Of a stretch of 64,000 nt of DNA, positions 15,280 through 26,818 are shown piece after piece. Position numbers and translations under genes: made by a program. The notes beneath the pieces were generated by a model. The model did not search any database and had not been told where the DNA came from. It saw nothing but the letters and a program-made list of their open reading frames with translations. The DNA comes from Isoetes taiwanensis (Eukaryota; Streptophyta; Lycopodiopsida; Isoetales; Isoetaceae), in assembly GCA_021234155.1 (NCBI GenBank), contig JAJEKV010000008.1:880508-944507 (forward strand). The letters run 5' to 3'. The first letter of the stretch is position 1. Each line of letters begins with the position of its first letter.

Positions 15280-16790
15280 CTTGTTTGTTTTTGGGTTGGG
15301 GTGCTTATCCATGCTAGTTAATAGTAAGCTCAATTAGTTGGCCTCCACGCAGTATTCTAGGATCTTACAAAGTTACTTTATTTTGGCTTAATTTTCCTGT
15401 ATTTAGGTTGAGGTTTTTGCTAATCTGGGATTTAGTTGACTAGTTAAAGCTTATTAGGTGACCACCACAGCATTTTCAAAACATCTATAAAAATTCACTG
15501 TTTGCTTAACTTCCTATTTTAAGTTGAAGTGCTTACTCTTTCAGCAGTGGAGTGAAGGGTTCAAGGACATTTAAAAAAGCAATACATATCAGAATCAAAT
15601 ACTTGCCCTTAATTATGGTTGGCTTTGTTTTCTAATATTTTTTGGGGGTTTTGTTTTGTGTTTGGGGAGTCTAACCATAAGCAGGAGGCTTAGTTTTCCT
15701 TATATAGGACTGTTTTACATTAGTCTAGGTAGAGATGCTGAATGGCTTCTAGATTATTAGATCTGATGATTTGGGCGATTAGGGTTGATTCAAGATCAGT
15801 AATGGATAGTTATATGGTTACGTGCAATCTCGGTACATTTGAACTCTATCGTTAATAGTGTTGGTTTAGACCTTACACACTCATCATAGGCAAGCCTACA
15901 TAAGAATATATAGACAAAAAAAATTTGGCTTTTGTGCTATAATTGTATGTTATGCAAGTTCTCATTTCTCTATTTGTCTGTTTTGCTCTTCTTATCCCAA
16001 AGTGTATAGAACACTTTAGTTCAGCATCTTGGCTTCTGCAAAGCCTCTAACATTCTATTTACGGTTGGAGCGCGGCTCTTTATAACATTTTTGAAAGCTT
16101 TCTATTTTAGGGTAAAGTGTTTACCCATGACGTCTAGGGCACTATTAATGTGATTAGAGCCCAAACTTTTACTTTTGGATGCAGTGCTTACTCATAGGCA
16201 ATCTCTAATATAAAATGGACATTCTAGGCCGAACTCTGTCACATTTTAAAACTTTCTATTTTTAGATTGAGGTACCAGCCATTAGTATTCTATTTTTGCT
16301 ATGATCACCTCCTTTGCAACATTTTTGAAACGTTTTCATTTTTAGATTGAGGTGCTTACCCATGAGCATCTAGAATATTCTAGAACACTCCATAACATTC
16401 TATTTTGAATTGAGCACATTCTTTTTGCAACATTTTTTTACACTATTGTCACATTTACCCATCAACATCTAGAATCCGCTAGATCATTTTAGAGCAGTCC
16501 ACAACGTTCTATTTTGTCTGGAGTACCCACTTTGTAACAATTTTTAATTTTTTTTTTCTAAATTGAAATGCTTATCCCATGAGCATGTAGAATAGTCTAT
16601 AATATTCTATCTTAATTAGAGCACACTCTTTGCAACATTATGAAAAGCGTTCTATTTTTTAGTTGAGATACTAAAACTTTCTATTTAAAAAGGGGTGTTT
16701 ACCATGAACATCTAGAACATTCTATACAATTCTATAATAGTTGAAAACACTCTTCTGAGGACATCTTTAGGAACTTTCTATATATTGGAG
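15280..16790 (+). repeat. Degenerate tandem repeat, unit about 100 bp
   Basis: A recurring phrase of the type 'attgaggtgcttacccatgagcatctagaatattctagaacactc', with a 'ttgcaacattttt' segment, recurs irregularly from about 15.28 to 16.79 kb. Recognisable starts lie near 15300, 15520, 16115, 16175, 16341, 16450, 16565 and 16690. An isolated related phrase ('tttgaggtgcttattcg') is at about 13550, so the array may once have been longer and been split by the purine-rich 13.8-15.05 kb block. The copies are strongly diverged and the unit is AT-rich. It is satellite- or minisatellite-like and noncoding. Confidence 0.6.
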
Positions 16791-16899
16791 TCATACATCA
16801 CCAAGCAACAAAACAACATAAGCACTAGCAATAGTAACAAAAAACTACCTCGAAAAAGATAGTGATAATCCATCCATCCATCACATCGAAAACAACAAT

Positions 16900-17437
16900 A
16901 CATCAATACATCCAATAGAGGCTCCTACCGGCTTGGATCGGAGAGGAGTGACATTAGAGGTCTCTAGGTAGAATAGATCGAGTTATGGCAACGACTTAGG
17001 GGAAATAGACAATGGCTAGGGTTGACCACTCCATCCACCCCTATGCATACTTTGCGGATAGGCTAAATCAAAGCTGGCATTATTTGTAACTTATCCTGGG
17101 AGCAATCTCATGTATCACCCACCCAAAGATACTACCCCCAAGGTTGTCCCCTGGGTCCTATGAGGTAGGGAGGGTTGCATCTCCCCTCCCAAAGTCAGTG
17201 GCTCCATAGGTGGCTAGAGGATGGTGGCGATATCGTCCTTACGATTAAGTATCCAAAACAAGAGCCAGGCCGACACCTACAACTCTTGAGAGTCGTGATA
17301 CCATTGACCTAGCAAGTGTTGGACCCGCACCCAACCTACACAAATGACCAACTATAGGCTTAACCTCTATGGAAATCCATTATTTGCCTCATCGAGGTCC
17401 TCCCTCCACTCGCCATTGGCCACCGCTTATATGGTGT
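16900..17437 (-). mobile_element. Left part of an older LTR-like sequence split by the chromovirus
   Basis: The segment around 17030-17065 ('cactccatccacccctatgcatactttgcggataggct') matches an internal stretch of the chromovirus LTR at about 29467-29512. The continuation expected in such an LTR ('gggtctctatcccccttcccaatac') appears only after the chromovirus, at about 30700. Combined spacing across the insertion is about 513 bp, against about 466 bp in the intact LTR, so this is best read as the left piece of an older related LTR into which the 13-kb element jumped. Its true outer end is not clear. Confidence 0.55.
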
Positions 17438-17438
17438 T

Positions 17439-19523
17439 ATTGGCGTCCCGCTCATATCACGATACTCCCATCGTTTTACGAATGGAGATTCCCCCTCTTT
17501 GGCTATGCTACCATCGAGAGGCCGCCCATCTAATGTGGGATTTCCAATGGTGGGTAGGGATCCTACTTGGGAGGATTTGGACATGTCATTTACCCCGTCT
17601 CGGGGATCACCTAGTAATGTGGAAGCCTGTGACATAAGTACATAACAACAAATAATACATATAACCACCCCCAAGGGTGGAGATCATCATAACAACATGA
17701 GCTATCATCATAATAACATAGACAACAATGACACATCCTACTCAAACTCAAGGTTTGACCCGACGGCTTGGGGTCTCCGAGGTCAAGCGGACAAAATTCA
17801 TGGCAAATGGATTTGGTCGTGGAATTTATGAACATGGTTGTGTAGTCCACTCATCCGTCCTCTCCCTGCATACTTTGCGGATATGCAGGATAAGCTTTGG
17901 GACCAGACCGTAGCTTTGCCGTAGCATAGCCAAAGGGGGCTACTCCGGGTTGCATCTCCCGGTCCGATGAGATAGGAGGGGATCACTCTCTTTTTTAGAG
18001 GACACATGCTAATGATAGGCGATTAGAGAGCCACTGCTCGTCTACGACTTCAACCCCATTGAAGGTGGCCTTATCATCCAAGAGGTGTTGAGCCCATACC
18101 AGAGCCACACACAGTGCATAAGGTATTAGGCCTAGTACGCAATGTTCCCCAAAGAGAGGCTTTACACACCGGAGGATCAGCTGCTGTCGGAGAAGGCCTT
18201 GTCACCCACTGCAGCCCCTCCATCCACGCGTGCCAAAGGCGGGCTCTTATGCACAGCCGCATTGATTGGGAGTTAATGAGGCTAATCTAGGATCATATCT
18301 ACTAAGGCTTGGGTCTCTACTCCTTCCCAATACACAAGAGTGTGAACATATCATAAATTATAGAACCATATGAATCCGAAATAATAGAATATCATAAATC
18401 TAACCTAAATATACATAGTTAGGGTTCATTATCAATTCTTGGCATCTATGGTTTAGATAGGGACAAAATGGCTAATGGCGGTGATTCATCGCCTCTTTGA
18501 GAGTTAATGAGATGGTTCATCGCTTTTAGCTGGAGTAAGCCCACTTTGCCCAATGTGTGGCCGGTGCATTGAAACATTGGAGCAATTTTTTATATTTTGT
18601 GTGCGAGCTGAGTAGTCTTAGGTCCCGGCTGCATTCTCTTTTGGAGTATCTTTGGATAGTCGACACTTTCTTTTGGGTATTTATCCAAATCGCCCCGCTT
18701 CTAAAAAGGATTGCATTTCACATGGCAAAGTCTTGGCTAATATGGAATGTATGGAAGCCGAAGAAAGGTCTTTATGATAAGCATATTTCTTCTCGGTGGT
18801 GCTTCAAAGAAATTAGAAGTTGTATAATTGCTTTAGGATCTCAATTGGCCCGATCGTATTAAAATTCCAATATGGAGTGATCATCTAAAGGTGATTGATG
18901 CTTACAGGACCTTTTATTATTTGTTAAACTTAAAAGTACTTTGTAATATTTTGAGTGTATAATATGAAGTAAATCCGTTCTTCAAAAAAAAAAAAAAAAA
19001 AATGGCTAATGGCTGGTCTAAGAATTAAAAAGGTAGGTGGCGACTCTTAGGATCCTTAACTCTGGGGCATTCTTCCTCACGAGATCATCCATGGTAGTGA
19101 TCCGAAGTGGGCTGTGGTTCGAACTTCGAGGTTCTTGGCTGACTGTTAGGCATAAATCCCAAAGGTAGGCTGAGATGCCTGCGCTACTTGCGAAGGGACT
19201 TCCCTTTGGCGCTTTCTTGGGCGATCACGAAGTAGCCAAATGAAGGGCTGGCTTATGGTAGCCCACTTTATAGAAAAAGGATACTTTTAGGACTCTTTTA
19301 GGGTTGGGAATGAAAGCTCAAGTCAATGGGGTTGTGCCATGTAGCGGTCGACTTAATATATTCATGTTGCAATATGTGCAATATATATTGGGGTCTACGG
19401 GTTGCACCCCCATGGGGAATCTATACTAGCAAACGTGTACATGTCATACCTATGGCATGTACTAGTGATGTGGCGAGTATAATATATGTAGTTATATACC
19501 ATATATTATCCTGGAACGTCACA
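17439..19523 (-). repeat. 3' LTR of the chromovirus, enlarged by a LINE insertion
   Basis: It aligns along its length with 29053-30591. The inner end is ...ggaacgtcaca at 19523, directly beside the polypurine tract. The outer end at about 17439 has lost the terminal TG by mutation. Length is 2085 bp, about 545 bp more than the partner, explained by the LINE fragment at 18480-18998 and its target duplication; without it the LTR is about 1.55 kb. Confidence 0.9.
18480..18998 (+). mobile_element. 5'-truncated LINE insertion with poly(A) tail
   Basis: A 0.5-kb block absent from the partner LTR. It ends in a run of about 19 A and is flanked by a ~15-bp target duplication, aaaatggctaatggc, at 18465-18479 and 18999-19013. 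Those are the marks of target-primed reverse transcription. Codons from about 18530 read PLCPMCGRCIETLEQFFIF, the Cys-rich zinc-binding region (zf-RVT type) found at the C-terminus of plant LINE reverse transcriptases; the frame 18557-18862 continues the same domain with stops and shifts. The element is the 3' end only and cannot move by itself. It is younger than the LTR it interrupts. Confidence 0.88.
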
Positions 19524-19535
19524 TTCTCCCCCCTT
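19524..19535 (-). other. Polypurine tract of the chromovirus
   Basis: On the minus strand the sequence reads AAGGGGGGAGAA immediately before the 3' LTR (TGTGACG...). This is the expected position and composition of the plus-strand primer for a Ty3/gypsy element, and it fixes the inner boundary of the 3' LTR. Confidence 0.85.
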
Positions 19536-20262
19536 GAATTCATGTTGTCCCAGCATCATAGGTCTCCTCCCCTTGAGCCTTGCATTGTCCCTGCAAGAAT
19601 ATATTCATAGGCATGCATTTTAAGTAATATTTAGAGATTATTACTTAATCATATCTTACTTCAAATCTAATTGTTAAATGATATAGTAATCAAATCAATA
19701 ACAATTCATTTTAATTGTCTTCGACTAGGACATAATAATTGTAACAATTTTTTTCACACGAGAGTTTGTTGTAGACTAACTATTCCCTTACGGCTTATGA
19801 ACACATCATTACTTGTCACAAGTCTTGTCGTGTGACTCCTTGCCCACTCCTCGAGTTCAAGTCACACTTGTTAGCTTATTTTTAATTTAATGAGGTTGGT
19901 TTATAGGGAATTATATTAACTAAATGTACGCATGACTAATATCCCCGCGCAGGAAGAGAATGATTCTTCCATCGCGGGCCGGGACAAAATGCCCCCAGCA
20001 TGCCCCATGATGTCTAATGCCTACACCTTCGTCACCCCTGGCGTGGGGTGGCTTGTTCCCCATAATGGCCATAGACTAGGGTGCTTTCCTATCATGCATG
20101 ATCCTATATGATCCTACATGTATGGGTCCCATGACCTATTGGTCTCCGTGGACGTTAAAAAAACTATTCTATTCTATTCTATTCTCTCAAGGTTGTCTAC
20201 TTTTGTAGCATCGGAAGTATACTGTTAATCTATCCTCCATCCGCCTATGGTGTGGGTATCGT

Positions 20263-20476
20263 CTAATTAGGTGACGAGCTATCCCCTTGTGCTGCTCTCG
20301 AATTGTGAATCTTGCTTTTCGGATCTGTTTGTAGTAGCCATGTAGCATCTTCCACGAGATAAGTGTGTCGACTTGACCAAGTATTGGGTAACTTGAGACA
20401 TTCTTGTCTTCTTAAATGCTCTTTGAAGAAGAACTTCCTGAACAATCTCAAGTTGTTTATCGGTTAATTCCAACAA
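20263..20476 (-). pseudogene. Decayed chromodomain at the integrase C-terminus
   Basis: Two overlapping frames share a broken chromodomain. One gives IVQEVLL...VTQYLVKS (the domain start and first strand of the aromatic cage) and the other gives VEDATWL, the typical end of a chromovirus chromodomain (KWKGYP-EDATWE in intact members). A small indel between them separates the frames. Chromodomains of chromoviruses direct integration to chromatin carrying particular histone marks. This copy cannot make the domain. Confidence 0.7.
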
Positions 20477-20789
20477 TATCGAGTGTCAATACTTCCTCCG
20501 GATTGGAGTGTGCTTCTTTAGAAACTACGTGGAAAATGTTATGGATTTTGAGACGGGCCGATAATTCCAAGTTGTAAGCTTGGTCCCCTACTCTTTTGAT
20601 TATTTTAAATGGCCTGCCATCTTGGAGCAAGCTTCTTGCATGTGCTGATGCGAAGCTTGTTTGTTTGACTTTTATTTTTAGCCAAACATTGTTGTTCACT
20701 TCGAAATCTCTGACGGATTTGTGCTTGTTAGCTAGCACCTTCTGACGGCTTCTTGCAGCCAGAAGATATCCTCGCACTTCATCAACCAA
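20457..20789 (-). pseudogene. Integrase C-terminal GPF-type module
   Basis: The 110-residue frame contains VWLKIK, then DGRPFKIIKRVGDQAYNLEL and KIHNIFHVVS. These correspond to the GPY/F module ('GPF-I..I...AY.L.LP....IHNVFHVS') that follows the catalytic core in Ty3/gypsy integrases. The canonical GPF is altered to RPF. It leads directly into the chromodomain remnant, which is the chromovirus order. Confidence 0.82.
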
Positions 20790-20927
20790 CTATTGCATGT
20801 CTGCCAACATCTGTTGAGACACTTCTACTTTTGACACTGGGTTGTGCCAAGTATCCGGTGTGAGGCATTGATAACTATAATTGATCATGAAGGGGGACAT
20901 CTGTGATGATTCTTGCTTGGTATTGTT

Positions 20928-21544
20928 TTAAGCAAATTCAACCAAGTGGAGATGGTCACCCCATTTTGACTGCTTATTCCACACATGTGTCCTCAACATA
21001 TCTTCCAAGATGCGATTGGTGCGCTCCGTCTGCCCATCCGTTTGGGGATGATATGCCAAACTCATGGAAAGCTTGGTGCCGATCGTGATGAACAAGTCTT
21101 TGCCAAAAGGCACTCATGAACTTCGAGTCCCTATCGAAGATGATCTCTCTTGGCATTCTATGGTGTCTGAAAATCTTCTTCGCAAAATGCGCTACTGTAT
21201 CCAAAGTTATATCGATAGTTTTACATGGCACAAAGTTCCATTTTGGACAACTTGTCCACTACTACCATTAAGGCATCATGCCCTCGTTGTGTTCTTGGCA
21301 TCTCTGTTATGAAGTCCATGCTTACCACTTCCCATTTGGCATTTGGAACTCGCAACGGTTGCAAGACTCTGGGAATTCGAAGTTGCTCTGCTTTAGCTTG
21401 CTGACATATCTGGCACTCTCGCGTGTACCTGGCAATTTGCTTCTTCATGCCTGGCCAATAATAGCTACTTCTGATTTTGAAGTATATCTTCATAAATCCT
21501 GTGTGGCCGACAATTGGACTGTTATGCATGTCGTGGAGTATCAA
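20928..21544 (-). pseudogene. Chromovirus integrase core, frameshifted
   Basis: The N-terminal zinc-binding HHCC module is visible at 21544-21390: the two His lie in DMHNSPIVGHTG and the two Cys in CQICQQAK. The RNase H-fold core follows. The first Asp is in WEVVSMDFITEMP, the second in a DRDSKFMSAFW segment at 21231-20974, and the Glu in a QTDGQTERTNRILEDML segment at 21113-20928. These three lie in different frames, so the gene is broken, but the DDE residues themselves survive. Confidence 0.88.
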
Positions 21545-21694
21545 CTTCCTGACTCCCGATGACTCAGGTATGCATAACTTGTAATTATGATATAGGAGAT
21601 TACCCTCTTTCTTATCGTTCTTGAAGGTCGCTCGCTCCTTATCTATTTTTGCCTCCTTAGAGAGACTTGCCCATACTTCTTGGAAGTCTTTATC

Positions 21695-22171
21695 TCATCG
21701 GCAAGGTCTCCTCAATCTTCTTGCCAAACTCACTGGTGAGTGTTGATATGGCATTATAATAGACTCTTCTGGTGAGGGATGCCTTGAAAGAGCATCAACA
21801 ACCACGTTAAGCTGACCTGGTTTGTACATCATTTCAAAATCATACTCTTCCAGGAACTCCATCCATCTTCTCTGCCTCAAATTGAGGTATGGTTTGGTGA
21901 AAATGTACTGGAGACTTTGATGGTCTGTATCTAATTGGAATCTTCTTTCCAACAGATAGTGTCTCCAGACCCTCAGGGTTCTGACAACAGTTAGAAGCTC
22001 TTGGTCCTGAGTTGGGTAGCACGTCTCGGCGTCGTTCATTTTCTTAGAGTCATATGCGACTACTCTGTCTTCTTGCATTAAAATGGCTTCGGTCGCACTT
22101 TTGCTTGCATCTGTTGCTACCAACTTGTCTTTTTGTAGATCCGGCAATGTTAAGACTGGGGCTGTTGTCAA
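21695..22171 (-). pseudogene. Chromovirus RNase H domain
   Basis: A 158-residue frame with the classic Ty3/gypsy RNase H landmarks: PVLTLPDLQK, LVATDASKSATEAILMQ (first catalytic Asp in TDAS), VVAYDSKKMNDAE, YPTQDQELLTVV (catalytic Glu), WRHYLLERRFQLDTDHQSL (catalytic Asp) and VVVDALSRHP. It degrades the RNA strand of the RNA:DNA hybrid during reverse transcription. This is the best preserved part of the pol region, with no internal stop. Confidence 0.9.
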
Positions 22172-22455
22172 AGCCTCCTTTTATTTGTCAAAACTGTGTT
22201 GCGCCTTATTTTGCCAATGTTGTGCCCAGTCTTTAATCTTGTAAGGCCTGTCAATGGCGCAACTACTTTGGCAAAGTTCTTGACAAATTTTCTGTAATAA
22301 CCTACCAAGCCAAGGAAGCTTCTTATCTCATGCACATTTTTCGTGGTCAGCCATTCTATTACTGCTTGAATCTTTGTTATCTGTTGAAATGCATTCCGCT
22401 GAGATGAATGCCCCAAATACTCAACTCTAGTTGTCGCAAAGTGAGACTTACTCAA
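22168..22455 (-). pseudogene. RT connection region of the chromovirus
   Basis: The frame contains VEYLGH, IQAVIEWLTTKNVHEIRSFLGLVGYYRKFV and APLTGL, the conserved thumb/connection segment between the RT palm and RNase H in Ty3/gypsy pol. It is out of frame with the RT palm upstream, and a stop-containing junction separates it from the RNase H frame. Confidence 0.85.
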
Positions 22456-22532
22456 CTGCGTATAGCCCGATAATGTCTTCTTAGCTTCTCTAAAGCTCTT
22501 CTCAAGTGTTTGATGTGCTCTTCGAGTTTTAT

Positions 22533-23188
22533 GTATATTAGAATGTCATCGAAGAATATGATGATTTAATTCATCGAAACTCTCGGAATATATCATTTAT
22601 GAGTCTCATGAATGTTGTGGGGGCATTAGATAGTCCGAAGGGCATGACTGTAAATTCATAGTGGCCATACCTCGTCCTGAAAGCAGTCTTGTGGATGTCT
22701 TCTTCCTTGATCCTAATCTGGTGATAACTTGGCCTGAGGTCTATCGTGAAGAAGACTTTTGCCCCTTGGAGTTGGTCCATTAAATCGTCCCGGCCTGGTA
22801 AGGCATACTTATTTTTTATGATGTGCTTGTTCAAGTGACGGTAGTCTATGCACATTCTCAAACTACCATCTTTCTTTTTAACAAATAGTATTGGTGCCCC
22901 GAATGGAGAGACACTAGGTCTTGTAAACCCTAGGTCTAAAAGCTTTTATAACTATTTCTTCAACTCCGTTAGCTCATGACTTGTCATTTTATAGGGGGCT
23001 TTACTGGTTGGCTTCGTCCCTGGTTCAAGTGCTATTTCACACTCTACTCCCCTATAGGGTGAGAGCTGTTTGATCTTATCGGGAAAAATATCATGGAATT
23101 CCTTTATTAATTTAGCCACTGACTTAGGTAAGTTGCTCAAGGTCTTATCTTCTTTTTCCTTGCTTGAGTCTATACTAGTGGTTTCCAT
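22533..23188 (-). pseudogene. Chromovirus reverse transcriptase palm and fingers
   Basis: The N-terminal part (23188-22952) contains KEFHDIFPDKIKQLSPYRGV, which leads into RT in Ty3/gypsy pol. The core (22861-22571) has [34 protein letters not shown] (first catalytic Asp) and [21 protein letters not shown]. The catalytic FFDDILIY is still readable at about 22556-22533 but in another frame, after a stop at 22571. At least two frame breaks make the enzyme nonfunctional. Confidence 0.9.
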
Positions 23189-23229
23189 TTTGAAGATGTA
23201 GGCTACATGTTATCTCTTTATGCATTTGA

Positions 23230-23640
23230 ATAATTGCATTATTAGGGTAACCTCTTTACCTGTTATCTCTATGGTCTTCCCGTTAGGTGTCGTGAAGATG
23301 ACCTTTCTGTTCCCACAATCGATGAATGCCTTTGCTGGGCTCAAGTATTACATTCCTATTATGAGAACATATTTTTCCATCTCCATTATTTCTACTCCCA
23401 TGTCAATATCCACTCCTGGCAACTGAATATTAAAATTAACCCTGTTTCCTGCCGTGTATCTGATTGCTCCACTTGCTAATATTATTGGCCTTGGATTCAT
23501 TTGAAGGGTTTTCATTTTCAACATTTTGACCATTCTAGGTGAGGCAAAGTTATGGGAGCTCCCTGTGTCGAAGAGAACAATGAACGACTTGGATTTTACT
23601 TTACCGATGGTGGATATGACGTTATCTTGACTCTACGCAT
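23230..23640 (-). pseudogene. Retroviral-type aspartic protease of the chromovirus
   Basis: Minus-strand codons at about 23590-23540 read SFIVLFDTGSSHNFASP, the DTGS active-site motif of a retropepsin. The frame continues through 23533-23348 and an adjacent ITGKEVTLIMQ segment at about 23250. The domain lies between gag and RT as expected and is interrupted by a stop near 23348. Confidence 0.82.
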
Positions 23641-23699
23641 TTGTTGAATCGATTAGCGGCTAGTATATGGCACTCACCATAGATATAGTCGCAGCCTCC

Positions 23700-24856
23700 C
23701 GTCGGGCATCCTCAGGAGGGATTTCCCATCCTCCTATTTCTACAAGTGCCGCGTTCATGACAAAGAGCAAGTTTGAAATCTGTGCCTAGGCTAGGAACAC
23801 CTAAAGCATAACTGTTTTTCAATGCATTCTTGCCTCTTTTCCTTTGGTGTCGCCTGTAGGAACTGTTTGACTGGCTTTGAATAGTTGGATTCTCCTTGTT
23901 GTGGCTTGTCCTTAAATGACGCTTGCTTTTTTTCCTGCTTCCCATAGTTGCCATTGAATGGGTCCCTAGCAGGAGTTGGGCCTGCTGGCCTAGGACTGTA
24001 AGCTCCCGAGCTCTTCCCTTTTTCATAATTGTTTGCTTTGTATGAACTTTTCTGGTCCTGAGCCTTGCAACTGATACTGTCCATCGGATTGGTAGGCGTC
24101 TAATCTCCTCATTTAGCCCTTCTGAGTACCCATCTACTGCATTGTTTAGCTCAACTTGGGAACATAGAGCACGAAGTCTCATGAACTCTTCTCTAGATTT
24201 TTCGCACTATTTTGTTGCCCTCTTGCAACCTCAGAACTACGGCCAAGATCATGTGTGTTTTATGTTCTCTAGGAACATAGCATTTAAATGCTTTTGCAAA
24301 TTTCTTAAATCTACAGCTGTCCTCAAGTAATCCATGGGCATTTGCATAGCCCTTCCACCAAATCGGCAGCTCCTTTCAAATTGGCAATGGCGACCACGCC
24401 TCGTCCTTATCCGCCATGTCATAAGTGTTCCCATATTCCCTCATCTCATCTAGCCACGCCTCTGCTTCAATCCTGACCTATTCTCGCCCAGAAATTGCTT
24501 CAAGTTCACCGGTCCTCTTTTTTGACTCTCGAATCAAAATCCGAAGCTTTCTAAAAGGCGTCTCCGTGGAAGGGATCTTCTTGGATCTCTTTTTTTTTTT
24601 TCCTTGGGATGAGGCAAGTGCTTTCATGGCATTTCGACATTCCCGATCCTGAGGTTGCACAATTGTTTGTGCTAGTAGTGCTTTTATCTCTTGAATGTCT
24701 GACCTTATTTGCGGCATCTCCTGTTCGGGTTTGCTGTGCGACTTCGTCGAACAAATTCCTTGGTTGTAAGTTTCTTGGCGGGGTTTGTTGATCACTGGGC
24801 TTCTTGTTTAGTTCAAAATTCCTTGGAACTCTTGCTGCACATATTACATTATACAC
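23700..24856 (-). pseudogene. Gag of the chromovirus, several frame breaks
   Basis: Overlapping frames at 24856-24551, 24795-24478 and 24084-23791 together give a gag-like protein: a Gln/Lys-rich N-terminus, a central stretch with EAEAWLDEMREYGNTYDMADKDEAW that fits the capsid region, then a basic linker ending in KRQECIEKQLCFRCS, the start of a CCHC zinc knuckle. Gag forms the particle and binds element RNA. The order gag-protease-RT supports the call even though sequence identity is weak. A poly(A/T) run at about 24590-24601 coincides with one frame change. Confidence 0.72.
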
Positions 24857-25216
24857 TTATGATGAGTTAGTCGTTACACTTGCAATTGAAATTGTGGTTA
24901 TTTCTTAGCGGTTTCAATAACACTTAGAAACACAAATTTTTATATATTCATATATATTGGAGTACAGAATACAATAGATGTGTAATATCTACTAGCTCCT
25001 ATATATTGGATTTTTTTCTAAGAACTTTTTCACTTGAGCCATGCCAACTGTGCTGCCTTTAGGGTTCTAAGGACATCGTGAGATGACCCTCCAAAATGGC
25101 TAATACCATCTCCTCCACTTTTTTTTATCGATGGTGAGGGCTGCAGTGACAGCAAGCCTTCCTTGATGGAGGTGGGGAACTGTGGAGTCATAAATGCTCA
25201 AGGCTATGGAGCTGGA

Positions 25217-25417
25217 CTAGAATGGCGTGGTTGGTGTGGTCATATAATCTTGCATGTCTCCTAAATCTTGTGAGGCTAACCAATAGATAGATAGCCTCCT
25301 CGGTCCTCGAGGCGTAATTCCTTGTATATCACTATAACCCCGCCATTGATTAGGGCGAGGCTTAATAATACCTAAGTGCGGATGCCCTTTTGCCGGTTTA
25401 TCTGTTCGTGGACCCAT
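25217..25417 (-). other. Short unidentified frame between the acidic unit and gag
   Basis: A 66-residue Pro/Gly/Arg-rich frame on the sense strand of the element. No domain recognised. It may be the tail of the acidic-frame unit after a frame break, or leader sequence for gag. The surrounding 24.86-25.6 kb shows nothing else. Confidence 0.25.
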
Positions 25418-25617
25418 TGTCTCCCCATTGCTCGATCGTATTCATCCACTTTGGTATGGTCATCATGTTTCATAGTCGCTTTGAGTGATCGGGTTGCTAC
25501 TCAAAGGCCGACCGGCCCCCCATATCTGATGTTCTTTGCCGGATGAAGAGCTTGGCATTAAGATATTTGTGGTCTTGGCTCACGATTCCCATTCATTCTG
25601 AAAAGCTACTGAACTCC

Positions 25618-26519
25618 TCATCTCATTATTGATCTTTTGGCTGGAATCATACTTCGATGGCTTTCTCGGCTTCTATGTTTTGTTATTGTTTTTGCTTTGC
25701 TCACGTCTCTGCTAAACGAATGTGGACGAGGGAATTCTTGGGTTTCAAGGTCGGTGAAGTTGTCAAGGTTTTCTTGTTGTTGAAGCAATTGTAGGAGTTC
25801 ATCTGTACGGTATTCCCTGTCCCGACACTCTGATAAATTCTTGATATCATTCAGGAGGAGATACTCCTGTCCTTCCACCATTATTGGGGCCAAGCTGGTA
25901 ATGCCAAGGTCCAAAGGTGGTGCTACTCTCTGTATTTGAAGATCCCGGTCGAAGGAAGGGGCGCACTCTTCGGCCTCTAACCTATCCTCCTCTGGGTCCT
26001 CCTGTATTAGATCTTCGACGTCTTCTTCATCGTCTTGTTCTTCCTCCTCTTCGTCCGACTGCTGAGGTTGGCCATACTGTAAGAGCATGCACTCTTATGT
26101 GGTAGAGTCGAGAGGCTCCACGTTCATGGATGAATGGAGGGTCCCCCCAACACTATTTCGGCCTTATAGTGAAGCTATAATGCAAGGCTTGCATTATAGG
26201 AGAAGTATCTTCTTCTCCTATAGGTTATGGTCATATAATCTGGAAAACGTTTAGCTCTATTGTTCAGCTTGGCCTTCATGCTAGGTACACGACTCAGTGC
26301 TTCCTCGAGGGCAAGATTAGGTACAAAGTATTCTATGGACGGAGGGACTTCTTGCAAGTGGGGTCCTAATTTGGTCTAGAATTCTTGCAAGCTTTGGTGA
26401 CAGAAAGGGTTTGCTGCTAGAGTAGCCGCTAAATCAAACTCTTTCTGGAATACATTGAAAACTAGGTTAACATCGTGAGGTGAGGCGCTATATCAAGTGA
26501 TGAAGGATTTAGTAGCCAT
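25618..26519 (-). pseudogene. Accessory gene unit with acidic stretch, upstream of gag
   Basis: From ATG at 26519 the frame reads MATKSFIT then a stop, continues open with another stop, and ends after ...RRRRYFSYNASLAL at 26175. A second frame (26088-25618) begins near QYGQPQQSDEEEE and has about 30 mostly Asp/Glu residues, then a Leu/Gln-rich segment (LLQLLQQQENL) and a basic end. No family recognised. Acidic runs of this type occur in nuclear and histone-binding proteins, but that is only a compositional hint. A TATA box lies 115 bp upstream of the ATG and two palindromes lie further upstream, the same layout as the histone-like unit. Stops and a frame change make this copy nonfunctional. 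Confidence 0.5.
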
Positions 26520-26633
26520 GTTGGAGCTAGGGATGTCGAACAGCATCTAAACGCGCCTCGAAGCTGAAAAAATCACCTCGAAGCAAGAGCAATTGATGAA
26601 GTGCAAATATGGAGGGGGGGGGATTATGCTTCC

Positions 26634-26640
26634 ATTTATA
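26634..26640 (-). promoter_or_regulatory. TATA box of the acidic-frame unit
   Basis: Minus strand reads gtcTATAAATgg, 115 bp before the candidate ATG at 26519 and just downstream of 'aaattttagggttag...aaccctaatttt'-type sequence. Position and sequence fit a plant core promoter. It parallels the TATA box at 28472-28465. Confidence 0.55.
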
Positions 26641-26818
26641 GACAAACCCTAATTTTTCAAATTTTAGGGTTAGGGCACTTTGGTCCATTTAGATTGCTTT
26701 GATTGTTCCTATGTGTGTTTGATATTTTAGATGTGTAGATGACTGTCTAAAGGTCCTAATGCAACAAATTTCATGTGATTTAGGACTGGTATGGTCAAGT
26801 TATTGGCCTTTGAAATTT

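Noticed and set aside
17344-17674. Overlapping frames on both strands near the LTR border
   Set aside because: They lie across the old LTR and the chromovirus LTR; both copies of the LTR show noncoding change.
21064-21562. Plus-strand frames opposite the integrase
   Set aside because: They are antisense shadows of the integrase core, which has clear HHCC and DDE motifs on the minus strand.
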